Shown here piece after piece: positions 15,716-23,065 of a stretch of DNA of 32,337 nucleotides. The notes below the pieces were generated by a model that worked only from the letters and a program-made list of their open reading frames with translations, made no database searches and was not told the origin of the DNA. The position numbers were made by a program, and so were the translations under genes. Within the stretch, counting starts at the first letter, position 1, and each line of letters opens with the position of its first letter. Origin of the DNA: an uncultured Gammaproteobacteria bacterium (GTDB lineage Bacteria; Pseudomonadota; Gammaproteobacteria; SZUA-152); the NCBI GenBank assembly GCA_913009875.1, contig CAJVYS010000030.1, forward strand, positions 1 to 32,337, in the 5' to 3' direction.

Positions 15716-15954
15716 TGGTTCTCCGGGGGTGCGCTAAAGGGCTTTCTGCGCTAAAGTTCGGCGTCGTTTTGGCCGACCTTCTTGGGTCAGCCCTGTCAGG
15801 TGTCTCACAAGAGTGCGATTCCTGGCCAATAAATGTGAATTCAGTCAATGCAGCCCGCAGCAATTTGCGGCATTGTTGGACTTCAGGCATAACCGCATGA
15901 AGCCATCGGCTCCGGCGTGACGGTGCCTGGATATGATTTGTGAGGAGATAAGGT
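15716..15954 (+). promoter_or_regulatory. Intra-operon gap with a possible sigma-28-type promoter
   Basis: No gene is supported. TGCGCTAAAG occurs twice (15730-15739, 15747-15756). The second copy reads TAAAGTTC (15752-15759), followed after 12 nt by GCCGACCT (15772-15779), near the FliA consensus TAAAGTTT-N11-GCCGATAA but with one extra spacer base and a weak -10 end. This gap may let the motor genes be transcribed on their own. GAGGAG at 15942-15947 is the strong ribosome site of the next gene. Confidence 0.35.
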
Positions 15955-16611
15955 ATGGATGGCGCGAACGTGATCGTGAAATTTTTCCAAGAGGGCGGGA
16001 TATTTATGTATCCCATCATACTGGTATTTGCGCTGGGCGCGGCAATCGGCCTGGAGCGTTATTTCTATCTGACCAGGGCCAAGCTGATCAACCGCAGCAT
16101 GTGGGACAAACTGACCCCGCTGGTCAAGGCCAATAACTACCAGCAGGCGATGGCCATCAGCAGCAAGTCAAAGAGTGATGTGGGCAGAATTCTCGCCTAC
16201 GGCCTGACCCGCCTGCAGGCCACCAAGCGCCGCGACGACATCGAGATGGCTATGGAAGAGGGGCTGATGGAAATCATCCCGCGTCTGGAAAAGCGTACCC
16301 ACTACCTCGCCACCTATGCCAACATCGCCACCTTGCTGGGGCTGCTGGGCACTATCATCGGTCTGATCCAGGCCTTTACCGCCGTCGCCAGCGCCAATCC
16401 CGCCGACAAGGCGGATCTGCTGTCCGCCAGTATTTCAGTGGCCATGAACACCACCGCCTTCGGCCTGATGGCCGCGATTCCGCTGCTGCTGATGTATACC
16501 GTGCTGCAGACCAAGACCACCGAGCTGGTGGACAGCATGGAAATGGCCACGGTGAAATTCCTCAACGTTATTACCGAACACCGCCAGCCCAGCCACCGAA
16601 GCGTTGACTAA
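15955..16611 (+). CDS. MotA/TolQ/ExbB-family proton-channel protein
   Basis: 218 residues with the family's three-helix topology: helix 1 at about 15-34, a cytoplasmic domain at about 36-118, helix 2 at about 121-144 (IATLLGLLGTIIGLIQAF) and helix 3 at about 163-185 (SVAMNTTAFGLMAAIPLLLM). The LLGLLGTIxG and TTxFGLxxAIP motifs are the hallmarks of TolQ, ExbB and AglR proteins, which form a pentamer around an ExbD/TolR dimer and use the proton gradient. The start has GAGGAGATAAG about 8 nt upstream. Two ExbD-like genes follow directly (gap 15 bp, then a 4-bp overlap). Having two ExbD partners for one ExbB is the pattern of the AglR-AglQ-AglS motor of Myxococcus. Confidence 0.92.
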   Translation: MDGANVIVKFFQEGGIFMYPIILVFALGAAIGLERYFYLTRAKLINRSMWDKLTPLVKANNYQQAMAISSKSKSDVGRILAYGLTRLQATKRRDDIEMAMEEGLMEIIPRLEKRTHYLATYANIATLLGLLGTIIGLIQAFTAVASANPADKADLLSASISVAMNTTAFGLMAAIPLLLMYTVLQTKTTELVDSMEMATVKFLNVITEHRQPSHRSVD

Positions 16612-16626
16612 GCGGAAGCGATAGCG

Positions 16627-17118
16627 ATGTCTGTCAGAGCCCGAGTGAGGCGCGCCCGACGTGGTGTGCCCGAACTGGATATCACCGCCTTCATGAACCT
16701 GATGGTGGTGCTGGTGCCATTCCTGTTGCTGTCCGCCGTGTTCTCAAATCTGGCCATTCTCGAACTCAATTTGCCGCCGGACAATCAGCAGGCCGATAAC
16801 AAGCAGAAGAAAGAGCGTAATTTCGAGGTCATCGTGCGCAAGGACAGCCTGGTGGTGGCCGACACCCTCGGCGGCGTTATCAAACGTATCGCGCTCAAGG
16901 ACGGCAAGCAGGATTTCAAGGCGCTGTCCGATCTGCTGATTGCCATCAAGTTAAAATATCCCAAGAAAGAGAACATCAGCCTGCTGCTGGAGCCGGAGAT
17001 TCCCTACGACACGCTGATACAGGTGATGGACACCGTGCGGGAGGTCAAGGTGCTGGAAGTGACCTCGATGGTGAGAAAGGAACTGTTCCCGCAGATCGCC
17101 ATTGGTGACGCACCATGA
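16627..17118 (+). CDS. ExbD/TolR-family protein lacking the proton-carrying Asp
   Basis: 163 residues: an Arg-rich cytoplasmic N-terminus, one membrane helix at about 20-42, and a periplasmic domain at about 55-160 ending in ISLLLEPEIPYDTLIQVMDT, typical of the TolR/ExbD fold. In the helix the segment is LDITAFMNLMVVLVPFLLL. Aligned with the family pattern (xNVTPxIDVMLVLLIIF), Asn24 occupies the position of the protonatable Asp of ExbD and TolR. Asp18 lies one turn and a half earlier, before the helix. This subunit probably cannot carry protons by itself and may act in a heterodimer with the next protein. Its stop overlaps the next start (ATGA, 17115-17118). Confidence 0.9.
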   Translation: MSVRARVRRARRGVPELDITAFMNLMVVLVPFLLLSAVFSNLAILELNLPPDNQQADNKQKKERNFEVIVRKDSLVVADTLGGVIKRIALKDGKQDFKALSDLLIAIKLKYPKKENISLLLEPEIPYDTLIQVMDTVREVKVLEVTSMVRKELFPQIAIGDAP

Positions 17119-17627
17119 AGGCCTCTCGTCGCGCCAAGCGCATGAGCCGGCACCACGCCCGCACCAAGAAGGGCGCTGCCCTGAATATGGTGTCGCTGAT
17201 GGACATCTTCACCATTCTGGTGTTCTTTCTGCTGATCAGCTCTTCATCGGTGAAGGATCTGCCCAATGCCAAGCAGATCCAGCTGCCGGAATCCACTGCC
17301 GAGCAGTTGCCCAAAGAGACCGTGGTGATCATGGTGAGTGACCGGGACATCGTTGTACAGGGGCGCAAGGTAGCCGATGTGCAGAGCGTGATGAAGAGTG
17401 CAGACGGTGAGATCAAAGCCTTGAAAGAAGAGCTGGTACGGCTGGCCGGGCGCAAACTGAACCAGGCCCCGCAGGTCGATGGCAAGCCGGTGATCCGTGA
17501 AGTCACCATCCTCGGTGATAAGACAATCCCCTTCAAGTTATTGAAGCGCATCATGCTGACCTGCTCCCAGGCCAGTTACGGCAATATCTCGCTGGCGGTC
17601 ATGCGCAAGACGGAAGATAAGGGGTAA
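17115..17627 (+). CDS. ExbD/TolR-family protein with intact Asp
   Basis: 170 residues. A strongly basic N-terminus (MKASRRAKRMSRHHARTKKG) precedes one helix at about 24-43, reading LNMVSLMDIFTILVFFLLIS, with Asp30 at the proton-carrying position. A periplasmic domain follows. Its central part includes an inserted helix-rich stretch (about 95-120, DGEIKALKEELVRLAGRK) not seen in minimal ExbD proteins, then the closing KLLKRIMLTCSQASYGNISL typical of TolR-like ends. The 4-bp overlap with the preceding ExbD-like gene suggests the two are made in equal amounts and form the rotor-like dimer within the ExbB pentamer. Confidence 0.92.
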   Translation: MKASRRAKRMSRHHARTKKGAALNMVSLMDIFTILVFFLLISSSSVKDLPNAKQIQLPESTAEQLPKETVVIMVSDRDIVVQGRKVADVQSVMKSADGEIKALKEELVRLAGRKLNQAPQVDGKPVIREVTILGDKTIPFKLLKRIMLTCSQASYGNISLAVMRKTEDKG

Positions 17628-17634
17628 TCGGGCT

Positions 17635-18624
17635 GTGAGTCGTAGCGTCTATCGCCAGTTCATTCTGCCCTGGACGCGTGTCGCGGAAGAAGACCGGCGC
17701 CTGAAGATTGTTATCGTTACGGTAATGTCGCTCGCCCTGCTGCTGAGTGTCGTTATTCCGTTTATTCCCGTTCCCAAGGAAGACCGCAACAAAGTCAAGG
17801 AATTGCCGCCACGGCTGGCGCAGTTGGTGATGGAAAAGCAGAAACCCAAACCCAAGCCCAAGCCGGAGCCGAAAAAGGTCGAGAAAAAGAAGGAAGAGAA
17901 AAAGAAGGAGAAGGAAAAGAAAAAGGAAGAGAAGAAAAAACCGGAAAAGAAAAAGGAAAAGCCCAAGCCGAAAAAGGTCGAGCCACCGAAGCCAAAGCCC
18001 AAGGTTGACCGGGTCGCCGAGGCGCGTAAAAAGGCCGCCAGCGCAGGCCTGCTGGCCTTTACCGATGATCTGGCCGATCTGCGCGATGCGCCCGTAGCGC
18101 CCAAACTGAACAAGGGCAAGCCGCTCTCCAAGGGTGGGGCCGCGGCGAAGAAGCGCGAGCGCAAAATTCTGACCTCCGGTGTGAGCAGCAGTGGTGGTAT
18201 CAATACCGCCAATCTCAGCAGTGGTGTTGGCAGCACAAATCTTGCCGGCCGCCAGACCACTCAGGTCGAGAGTCCGGTGGACATGGTGGCCGCGGCTGCC
18301 CCATCGACGCCGACCTCCAAGGATGCGAAGAAACCGTCGCGTACCTACGAAGAGGTCTCGCTGGTCTTTGATCGCAACAAGGGTGCTATCTATTCACTTT
18401 ACAGCCGCGCCTTGCGCAAGGATCCCACCCTGCAGGGCAAAGTGGTGCTGGAAATCACTATCGCCCCGTCGGGCAAGGTCACGGCCTGCAAGGTTATCTC
18501 CAGCGAACTGAACAGCCCCCGCCTGGAGCGCAAGCTGGTGGCGCGTGTGAAGATGCTCAACTTCGGCTCGAGGGAAGTCGAAACCCTGATCGTCACCTAT
18601 CCCATCGACTTCCTGCCATCCTGA
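17635..18624 (+). CDS. TonB-like energy transducer with AgmX/PglI-type C-terminal domain
   Basis: 329 residues from the GTG at 17635. A cytoplasmic N-terminus of about 23 residues and a membrane helix at about 24-46 precede a very long Lys/Pro/Glu-rich spacer (about 68-125, repeats of KPKPKPEPKK type) that could span the periplasm. After a low-complexity linker (130-235) comes a C-terminal domain at about 240-329: VFDRNKGAIYSLYSRALRKD, GKVVLEITIAPSGKVTACKV, YPIDFLP. This end resembles the domain at the end of myxobacterial AgmX/GltJ-type proteins rather than classical TonB. The protein presumably transmits motion from the ExbB/ExbD motor to the TPR lipoproteins. It is the last gene of the operon and is followed by a perfect terminator hairpin. 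Confidence 0.85.
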   Translation: MSRSVYRQFILPWTRVAEEDRRLKIVIVTVMSLALLLSVVIPFIPVPKEDRNKVKELPPRLAQLVMEKQKPKPKPKPEPKKVEKKKEEKKKEKEKKKEEKKKPEKKKEKPKPKKVEPPKPKPKVDRVAEARKKAASAGLLAFTDDLADLRDAPVAPKLNKGKPLSKGGAAAKKRERKILTSGVSSSGGINTANLSSGVGSTNLAGRQTTQVESPVDMVAAAAPSTPTSKDAKKPSRTYEEVSLVFDRNKGAIYSLYSRALRKDPTLQGKVVLEITIAPSGKVTACKVISSELNSPRLERKLVARVKMLNFGSREVETLIVTYPIDFLPS

Positions 18625-18641
18625 TCACGACACGGAAAATC

Positions 18642-18694
18642 CAGACCTACAAAAAAGCCGGCGTCACTGTGACGCCGGCTTTTTTGTAGGTCTG
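18642..18694. terminator. Perfect bidirectional intrinsic terminator
   Basis: Two 25-nt arms (18642-18666 and 18670-18694) pair perfectly around the loop CTG. The GCCGGCGTCA stem is flanked by A6 and T6, so it can terminate both the plus-strand envelope operon ending at 18624 and the minus-strand gene ending at 18720. Confidence 0.93.
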
Positions 18695-18719
18695 AACGTT
18701 CAGCCTGAGTCAGACCTGT

Positions 18720-19325
18720 TCAGGCGGTGAGGTCGATTCCGCCGAGTTCCCGTTTCGACGTGCTGCTCCCGGCTACCTGGGCATAACTTTCCACGGCCTT
18801 GATCTGTGCATTTGGGCGGCTGTCGCCGTTCCCTGATGGGCTCCGTGCCGCCAGCTCGGCCCGTGCCTCGGCGGCCATCTGCCCGGCACTGGCGGCGACG
18901 GCAAGATCCTGCTGTGAGGGCTTGGCCGGCGCTTGCGCCGCGGCACGGATGGTCTGGGCCTTTTGCAGTGTTTCCTCCGGGGTCTTGCCGGGTGAGGTGT
19001 CGATGCTCACCTCGCCGCCAACGGCATAGCGGCGATTGTCCGGCCCGGTTTCATAGCTGAAGCTGGCGCCGCCGCGAGCCAGCCCGCCGGCGGCGGCCAT
19101 GTGGGCGGCCTCGTGGGCGCGCACTTCGCGGTCGCGGCCCTTCAGTGCCTGCATCTGCGCACGTTGTTCATTCGTCAGTTGCTGATTATTGCCGGGGGAG
19201 CGGGAGGGCTCAGCCTTTTCATTCGTCGCGGGATTGGCCGTGGCCGATGAACGGGGCGTATCCGCTGGCGCACGAACGCTGACCTGCGGGGGAGGGAAGC
19301 CGGGGAGGGTTGTACCAATCTGCAT
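18720..19325 (-). CDS. SprA-family putative metalloprotease (CJM1_0395-like)
   Basis: 201 residues. A Pro/Ser/Ala-rich N-terminal 50 residues are followed by the family core TNEQRAQMQALKGRDREVRA, the zinc-binding HEAAH at residues 71-75, and GGASFSYETGPDNRRYAVGGEVSIDTS. Then come Ala-rich helices. There is no signal peptide. The family is widely called a putative metalloprotease because of HExxH; activity has not, to my knowledge, been shown. It starts 15 bp after the small flagellar-like gene on the same strand, a pairing that may be functional. Confidence 0.82.
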   Translation of the reverse strand: MQIGTTLPGFPPPQVSVRAPADTPRSSATANPATNEKAEPSRSPGNNQQLTNEQRAQMQALKGRDREVRAHEAAHMAAAGGLARGGASFSYETGPDNRRYAVGGEVSIDTSPGKTPEETLQKAQTIRAAAQAPAKPSQQDLAVAASAGQMAAEARAELAARSPSGNGDSRPNAQIKAVESYAQVAGSSTSKRELGGIDLTA

Positions 19326-19340
19326 CGTGTCGTGTGCGGA

Positions 19341-19565
19341 TCAGGCCCGCACGTCGAGCAGGCTGCCCAGCATCTCGTCCGCGGACTTGATCACTTTGAC
19401 CGATGCCTCGACCTGGTGCTGATTGGTGCGCAGATCGACCAGTGCGTGGGGGATGTCTGCGCCGTTGCCGGTCGTTGCACGAGCGATCTCCGTGGCATTA
19501 CGGCGCATGCCATCAAGGCCGTTGTTGATGCCGGCGATGCCGGTCTGCAGGGTGGAAATGTGCAT
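19341..19565 (-). CDS. Small protein resembling flagellar rod/hook ends
   Basis: 74 residues. The N-terminus MHISTLQTGIAGINNGLDGM is like the first helix of FlgB/FlgC/FlgE/FlgG proteins, and the C-terminus QVEASVKVIKSADEMLGSLL matches their conserved last helix (NxKVIKTADEMLxTLLDI). The large middle domain of rod and hook proteins is missing, so this is a miniature form with only the two terminal helices that build the coiled-coil core of the filament. It is not a recent deletion as far as I can see, since it reads as a compact intact gene. Its role is unknown; export by the flagellar system is possible. Confidence 0.75.
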   Translation of the reverse strand: MHISTLQTGIAGINNGLDGMRRNATEIARATTGNGADIPHALVDLRTNQHQVEASVKVIKSADEMLGSLLDVRA

Positions 19566-19651
19566 GTTTCACCTTATTCCGGCGGTCGTATTGCGGGAAA
19601 ATGGATTCTCAATCAATGGTTGTCGTCCAGCCGGCCTCAGGCTTGAGGTTG

Positions 19652-19813
19652 CCCTGAATCCGAGGGTTCATGACGGCACATAGCACAAGCTCTTGATTCC
19701 ACAGCGGTTCAAAAAATGCCCGCTTAACCTATGGGTGAAGCTAAGATTTTTTGATTCCACTGTGAAATCAATGTATTGCACTCTGCATCCGCCCTGAACC
19801 CTCGGACTCAGGG
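19652..19813. repeat. Pair of inverted palindromic repeats around a 120-bp spacer
   Basis: CCCTGAATCCGAGGGTTCA (19652-19670) and CCCTGAACCCTCGGACTCAG, GG (19792-19813) are near-identical copies in opposite orientation. The second overlaps the end of the adenosyltransferase gene (stop 19808-19810). Between them is the AT-rich imperfect palindrome TTGATTCCACTGTGAAATCAA, positions 19751-19771. The structure may be a small mobile hairpin element. Confidence 0.6.
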
Positions 19814-20347
19814 TTGCCACAACACGTCGCCGTGCCCCTGCGCCTGATTCAGGTGGCGTGCCAGCACGAAGAGCAGATCCGAGAGACGGTTGAGATAGCC
19901 GATGGCCAGCGGCGACAGGGTCTCGCTGTGGTGTAGCTGGATCAGCCGGCGTTCGGCACGGCGGCAGACACTGCGTGCCACATGTGCGGTGGCGGCCGCC
20001 GGGGTGCCGCCGGGGAGGATGAATTCCTTCAGCGGCGCGAGTCTGTCATTGAGCCGGTCGAGGGTCTGTTCGAGGGCTTCGACGTGGCCGGACGTGATGG
20101 CCTCGCGGCCGGGGATGCTCAGTTCACCGCCGAGATCGAACAGGCGGTGCTGGATCTCCGCCAGCAGGGCGCCCGTGTCCCCGGGCAGGGTCTGCGTGCG
20201 TAGCACACCGATCTGGCTGTTGAGCTCATCGACGGCGCCGATGGCCTCGATGCGCAGGCTGTCCTTCGCCACCCGGCTGCCGTCGCCGAGGCCGGTGCTG
20301 CCGTCGTCGCCGGTGCGGGTGTAAATCTTTGAGAGTCGGTGTCCCAT
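19808..20347 (-). CDS. PduO-type ATP:cob(I)alamin adenosyltransferase
   Basis: 179 residues. The enzyme transfers the 5'-deoxyadenosyl group of ATP to reduced corrinoid, making adenosylcobalamin. The N-terminal ATP loop KIYTRTGDDGSTGLGDGSRV (residues 7-26) and the LPGGTPAAATAHVARSVCRR segment (about 111-130, containing the conserved Arg pair) are diagnostic of the PduO family; CobA/CobO-type enzymes have a P-loop instead. Length is normal for a single-domain member. It is the most distal gene of the cobalamin region and is separated from cobS by a repeat-filled gap, so it may have its own promoter. Confidence 0.93.
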   Translation of the reverse strand: MGHRLSKIYTRTGDDGSTGLGDGSRVAKDSLRIEAIGAVDELNSQIGVLRTQTLPGDTGALLAEIQHRLFDLGGELSIPGREAITSGHVEALEQTLDRLNDRLAPLKEFILPGGTPAAATAHVARSVCRRAERRLIQLHHSETLSPLAIGYLNRLSDLLFVLARHLNQAQGHGDVLWQP

Positions 20348-20381
20348 GGGGTCTCCGTTGTGAGTGAGTGTTTATTTTTTA

Positions 20382-20553
20382 CCACAGAGGCACGGAGTGC
20401 GCAGAGAAATTATTCAGCAATAATACACATCAAATTTTTACCGCCAAGGACGCAAGGGAGCGCAAAGTTTTCGGTGCTTTTACCTTCGCGTTCCTTTGTG
20501 TCCTTGGCGGTTATTCGTTTTTGATTTTTTTGTGAGCTCCGCGTTTCTGTGGT
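20382..20553. repeat. Nested inverted-repeat element
   Basis: Outer arms CCACAGAGGCACGGAGTGCG (from 20382) and GAGCTCCGCGTTTCTGTGGT (ending about 20553) enclose inner 27-bp arms 20441-20467 (CCGCCAAGGACGCAAGGGAG...) and 20484-20510 (...TTTGTGTCCTTGGCGG). The motifs CACAGAGGCACGGAG and CCGCCAAGGACGCAAAG are, as I recall, very common intergenic elements in proteobacterial genomes. Another half-copy lies at 23217-23247. Confidence 0.7.
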
Positions 20554-20559
20554 GAATCA

Positions 20560-21291
20560 TCAAATCAGCCCCAGCACCAGCAAGACCGTGGCCTCGCTGA
20601 ATTCCACCAGTGCCCCGGCGGTGTCGCCGGTGCTGCCGCCGAGGCGCTGCAGCATCAGACGGCGCAGGCCGAGGCCGAGGGCGAGCAGGGCCAGCAGCAG
20701 CCACAGGCCGTCGAGGCCCAGTATCAGCAGGGGTAGCAAGGCGGAGACGAAAATGACCCACCAGGCCGTGCGGCGCGGCAGGTGGCGGCTGAGTATGGCG
20801 CCGAGGCCGTCGTCGCGGGCGCTGGGGGTGGTGAGGAACAGGGTCAGCGAGCCAGCGCGGCCGAGTAGCGGCACGATCACCAGCCAGGCTGCATGACCGC
20901 TTGCCAGCAGGGCTTGTAGGGCGGCGAACTTGACGATCAGCAGCAGGGCGATGGCGATTACCGCGGCGGCCCCGGCGCGCGGGTCCTTCATGATTTCAAG
21001 GGTGCGCTGGCGGTCGCCGTAGCCGCCCAGCCAGGCGTCGGCGCTGTCGCCCAGGCCGTCGAGGTGCAGGCCACCGCTGAGTCCCACCCACAGGGCCAGC
21101 ACCAGTGCCGCCTGCACGCCTGGCGTGGCCGCGCCGGTGAGGCTGGCGAGCAGCCACAGCAGCAGGCCGATGAGCAGGCCGACGAGGGGGAAGTACAGCG
21201 CCGAGCGGCCCGCCAGTGCCTCGTCGTAGTGGGCGAGGCGGGGCGTAGGCAGGCGGGTGAGGAATTGCACGGCGGCCCAGAAGGCGTTCAT
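20560..21291 (-). CDS. cobS: Adenosylcobinamide-GDP ribazoletransferase (cobalamin synthase)
   Basis: 243 residues, six or seven membrane helices. It joins adenosylcobinamide-GDP to alpha-ribazole (or its phosphate) to close the nucleotide loop. The signature segments are FLTRLPTPR near the N-terminus, GLSGGLHLDGLGDSADAWLG (about 69-88) with the metal-binding Asp residues, and MKDPRAGAAAVIA (about 101-113). The start overlaps the cobC stop by 4 bp (ATGA at 21288-21291), so cobT-cobC-cobS is one transcript. The C-terminal GGSTGDTAGALVEFSEA is also conserved in the family. Confidence 0.95.
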   Translation of the reverse strand: MNAFWAAVQFLTRLPTPRLAHYDEALAGRSALYFPLVGLLIGLLLWLLASLTGAATPGVQAALVLALWVGLSGGLHLDGLGDSADAWLGGYGDRQRTLEIMKDPRAGAAAVIAIALLLIVKFAALQALLASGHAAWLVIVPLLGRAGSLTLFLTTPSARDDGLGAILSRHLPRRTAWWVIFVSALLPLLILGLDGLWLLLALLALGLGLRRLMLQRLGGSTGDTAGALVEFSEATVLLVLGLI

Positions 21292-21920
21292 GGCAGGGTG
21301 GCTCTGTCGAGGTTGCCGGCATGGGCGGCTAGGCGGGCGCTGGGCTTGCCGTCGTGCCAGTCGACGCGGATGCGTGTCAGGCAGCCGTAGGGCACTTCGA
21401 TCTGCTGCAACTTGAGCAGCGGGATGTCGAGGATGTGGTGCAGCAGGATGCGGACGGTGCCGCCGTGGGTGATCATTAGCAGGTGTCCTTCATGCGATAG
21501 GTCGTGTGACAGGTCGCGCAGAAATCGCTGCCAGGCAATGACGATGCGGTCGCGGAAATCGGTCAGCGCCTCGCCGCCGTGCGGGGTGTGGTTCACCGGA
21601 TCGCGCCAGAAGCGGCCCAGGGCCCCGGCATCGCGGCGCATCAGCTGTGCCGCCGTGAGCCCCTCCCAGCGGCCGAAATCGATCTCGGCCATCTGCGTGT
21701 CGATGTGTAGCGGCAGGCGCTGGTGGCGGGCCAGCCGGACAGCGAATTCGCGGCAGCGGCGCAGCGGTGAACTGTGGATGTGCTGCCACGGAGCGTGTTG
21801 AGCGACGGCGCGGTGCATCTGCAGCCAGCCGCGGCCGCTGAGGCGGTCGTCGGTCTGCCCCCGATAGCGGGGGCCGCCCACCGGTTCGCCATGGCGCAGC
21901 AGGTCGATGATGACAGTCAC
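21288..21920 (-). CDS. cobC: Alpha-ribazole-5'-phosphate phosphatase
   Basis: 210 residues from a GTG at 21920 that overlaps the cobT stop (GTGA). A longer open frame continues upstream to 22847, but that part is only the shadow of cobT. The histidine phosphatase fold is clear: LLRHGEP (about 7-13) with the phosphorylated His, [21 protein letters not shown] and the second catalytic His in MITHGGTVR. It removes the phosphate from alpha-ribazole-P or from adenosylcobalamin-P. Position between cobT and cobS confirms the assignment over generic phosphoglycerate mutase relatives. Confidence 0.92.
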   Translation of the reverse strand: MTVIIDLLRHGEPVGGPRYRGQTDDRLSGRGWLQMHRAVAQHAPWQHIHSSPLRRCREFAVRLARHQRLPLHIDTQMAEIDFGRWEGLTAAQLMRRDAGALGRFWRDPVNHTPHGGEALTDFRDRIVIAWQRFLRDLSHDLSHEGHLLMITHGGTVRILLHHILDIPLLKLQQIEVPYGCLTRIRVDWHDGKPSARLAAHAGNLDRATLP

Positions 21921-22975
21921 CTGGCGTCCCCAGCGGAGACGCCGGCATCGGCGAAGGTGGCCATGTCGTTGTGCAGGGCGCAGGCCAGGCGCAGCAGCGG
22001 CACGGCGCTGGCGGCGCCGCTGCCCTCGCCGAGGTGCAGGCCCAGGTCGAACAGGGGTTCGGCGTCCAGCGCGGCGAGTATGCGGGTGTGGCCGGGTTCG
22101 GCGGAGCGGTGGCAGAACAGCAGCCAGTCGCGTGTGCCGGGCTGGATTCGCACCGCCAGCAGGGCGGCGGTGCTGGTGATGAAGCCGTCCACCAGCACCG
22201 GCAGGCCGTGCTGGGCGCAGGTGATGTAGCTGCCGGCGAGGGCGGCGATCTCGAAGCCGCCGAGGTGGCGCAGGATCGCCAACGGCGTGTTGAGAGCCTC
22301 GCGGTGGGTGTCCAGCGCCCGCTGGATCAGCGCCGCCTTGCGTGCTACGCCTGCGGGATCGAGCCCGGTGCCGGGGCCGGTGAGTGCGTCGGCGGGCAGG
22401 CCGAGCAGGGCGCAGGCGCAGGCCGTGGCGCTGGCGGTGTTGCCGATGCCCATGTCGCCGCCAATGAACAATTGGCTGCCCTTGTCCTTGGCGCGGGCCA
22501 CGGCGCCGCGGCCGCTGGCCAGGGCGGCCTGCAATTGTTCCGTCGTCATCGCGGGTCCGTGCAGGGCGTTGGCGGTGCCGGGACCGAGGCGGGCGTCGAT
22601 GACGCCGGGTAGCGGGCCGGGGTCGTTGAGGGTGCCGAGGTTCACTACTTCCAGTTTGGCGGACAGCTCGCGCGCCAACACGCTGATGGCGGCGCCACCG
22701 TGGGCGAAGTTCTTCACCATCTCGCCGGTTACCGCCTGCGGGAAGGCGGAGGTGCCCTCGCTGGCGAGGCCGTGGTCGGCGGCGAAGATGGTGATGGCGA
22801 CACGGTCGGCCGCGGGCCGCTGTGTGTCCTGGCGGGCGGCCAGCCACTCGGCCAGAGTCTCCAGCCGTCCCAGCGAACCGGGCGGTTTGGTGAGTTGCTG
22901 CTGACGCTCATGGGCATGCCGGGCGGCGTCGTCGTGCAAGGGGGCGATGGGCCGGGTCAGCCAAGAGGGTGTCAT
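21917..22975 (-). CDS. cobT: Nicotinate-nucleotide-dimethylbenzimidazole phosphoribosyltransferase
   Basis: 352 residues, the usual length. It makes alpha-ribazole phosphate from dimethylbenzimidazole and nicotinate mononucleotide. Recognisable are [12 protein letters not shown] (about 28-39), [25 protein letters not shown] (about 172-185) and the catalytic Glu317 in [11 protein letters not shown], at the same number as in the Salmonella enzyme. It is the first gene of cobT-cobC-cobS. Upstream, a 279-bp gap with two repeats separates it from cobU, and no cobalamin riboswitch is visible there. Confidence 0.95.
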   Translation of the reverse strand: MTPSWLTRPIAPLHDDAARHAHERQQQLTKPPGSLGRLETLAEWLAARQDTQRPAADRVAITIFAADHGLASEGTSAFPQAVTGEMVKNFAHGGAAISVLARELSAKLEVVNLGTLNDPGPLPGVIDARLGPGTANALHGPAMTTEQLQAALASGRGAVARAKDKGSQLFIGGDMGIGNTASATACACALLGLPADALTGPGTGLDPAGVARKAALIQRALDTHREALNTPLAILRHLGGFEIAALAGSYITCAQHGLPVLVDGFITSTAALLAVRIQPGTRDWLLFCHRSAEPGHTRILAALDAEPLFDLGLHLGEGSGAASAVPLLRLACALHNDMATFADAGVSAGDAR

Positions 22976-22995
22976 AGAGTCATTTCTCCTGTTTT

Positions 22996-23065
22996 GTAGG
23001 AGCGGCCCCTTGGGCCGCGATAGCGATGCTGGGGAAACTATCGCGGCCCAAGGGGCCGCTCCTAC
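22996..23065. repeat. Perfect 28-bp inverted repeat of the GTAGGAGCGGC type
   Basis: Arms 22996-23023 and 23038-23065 are exact reverse complements, beginning GTAGGAGCGGCCCCTTGGGC, around a 14-nt loop. It belongs to the same family as 29605-29672. It lies 21 bp before the cobT start, so a hairpin would form in or near the leader. Confidence 0.85.

Noticed and set aside
16100-17627. Assignment of the ExbB/ExbD genes as tolQ-tolR or as exbBD of the btuB system
   Set aside because: Two ExbD paralogues, linked TPR lipoproteins, the AgmX/PglI-type end of the transducer and the absence of tolB/pal argue against both; the btuB tonB gene lies 7 kb away in another transcript.
17649-18260. 203-codon Ser/Phe-rich frame opposite the TonB-like gene
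   Set aside because: It mirrors the Lys/Glu/Pro-rich spacer of the plus-strand gene and has no independent signal.
21921-22847. N-terminal 309 codons of a 519-codon minus-strand frame fused to cobC
   Set aside because: This part is Arg/Pro/His-rich and is the shifted-frame shadow of cobT; cobC starts at the GTG at 21920.
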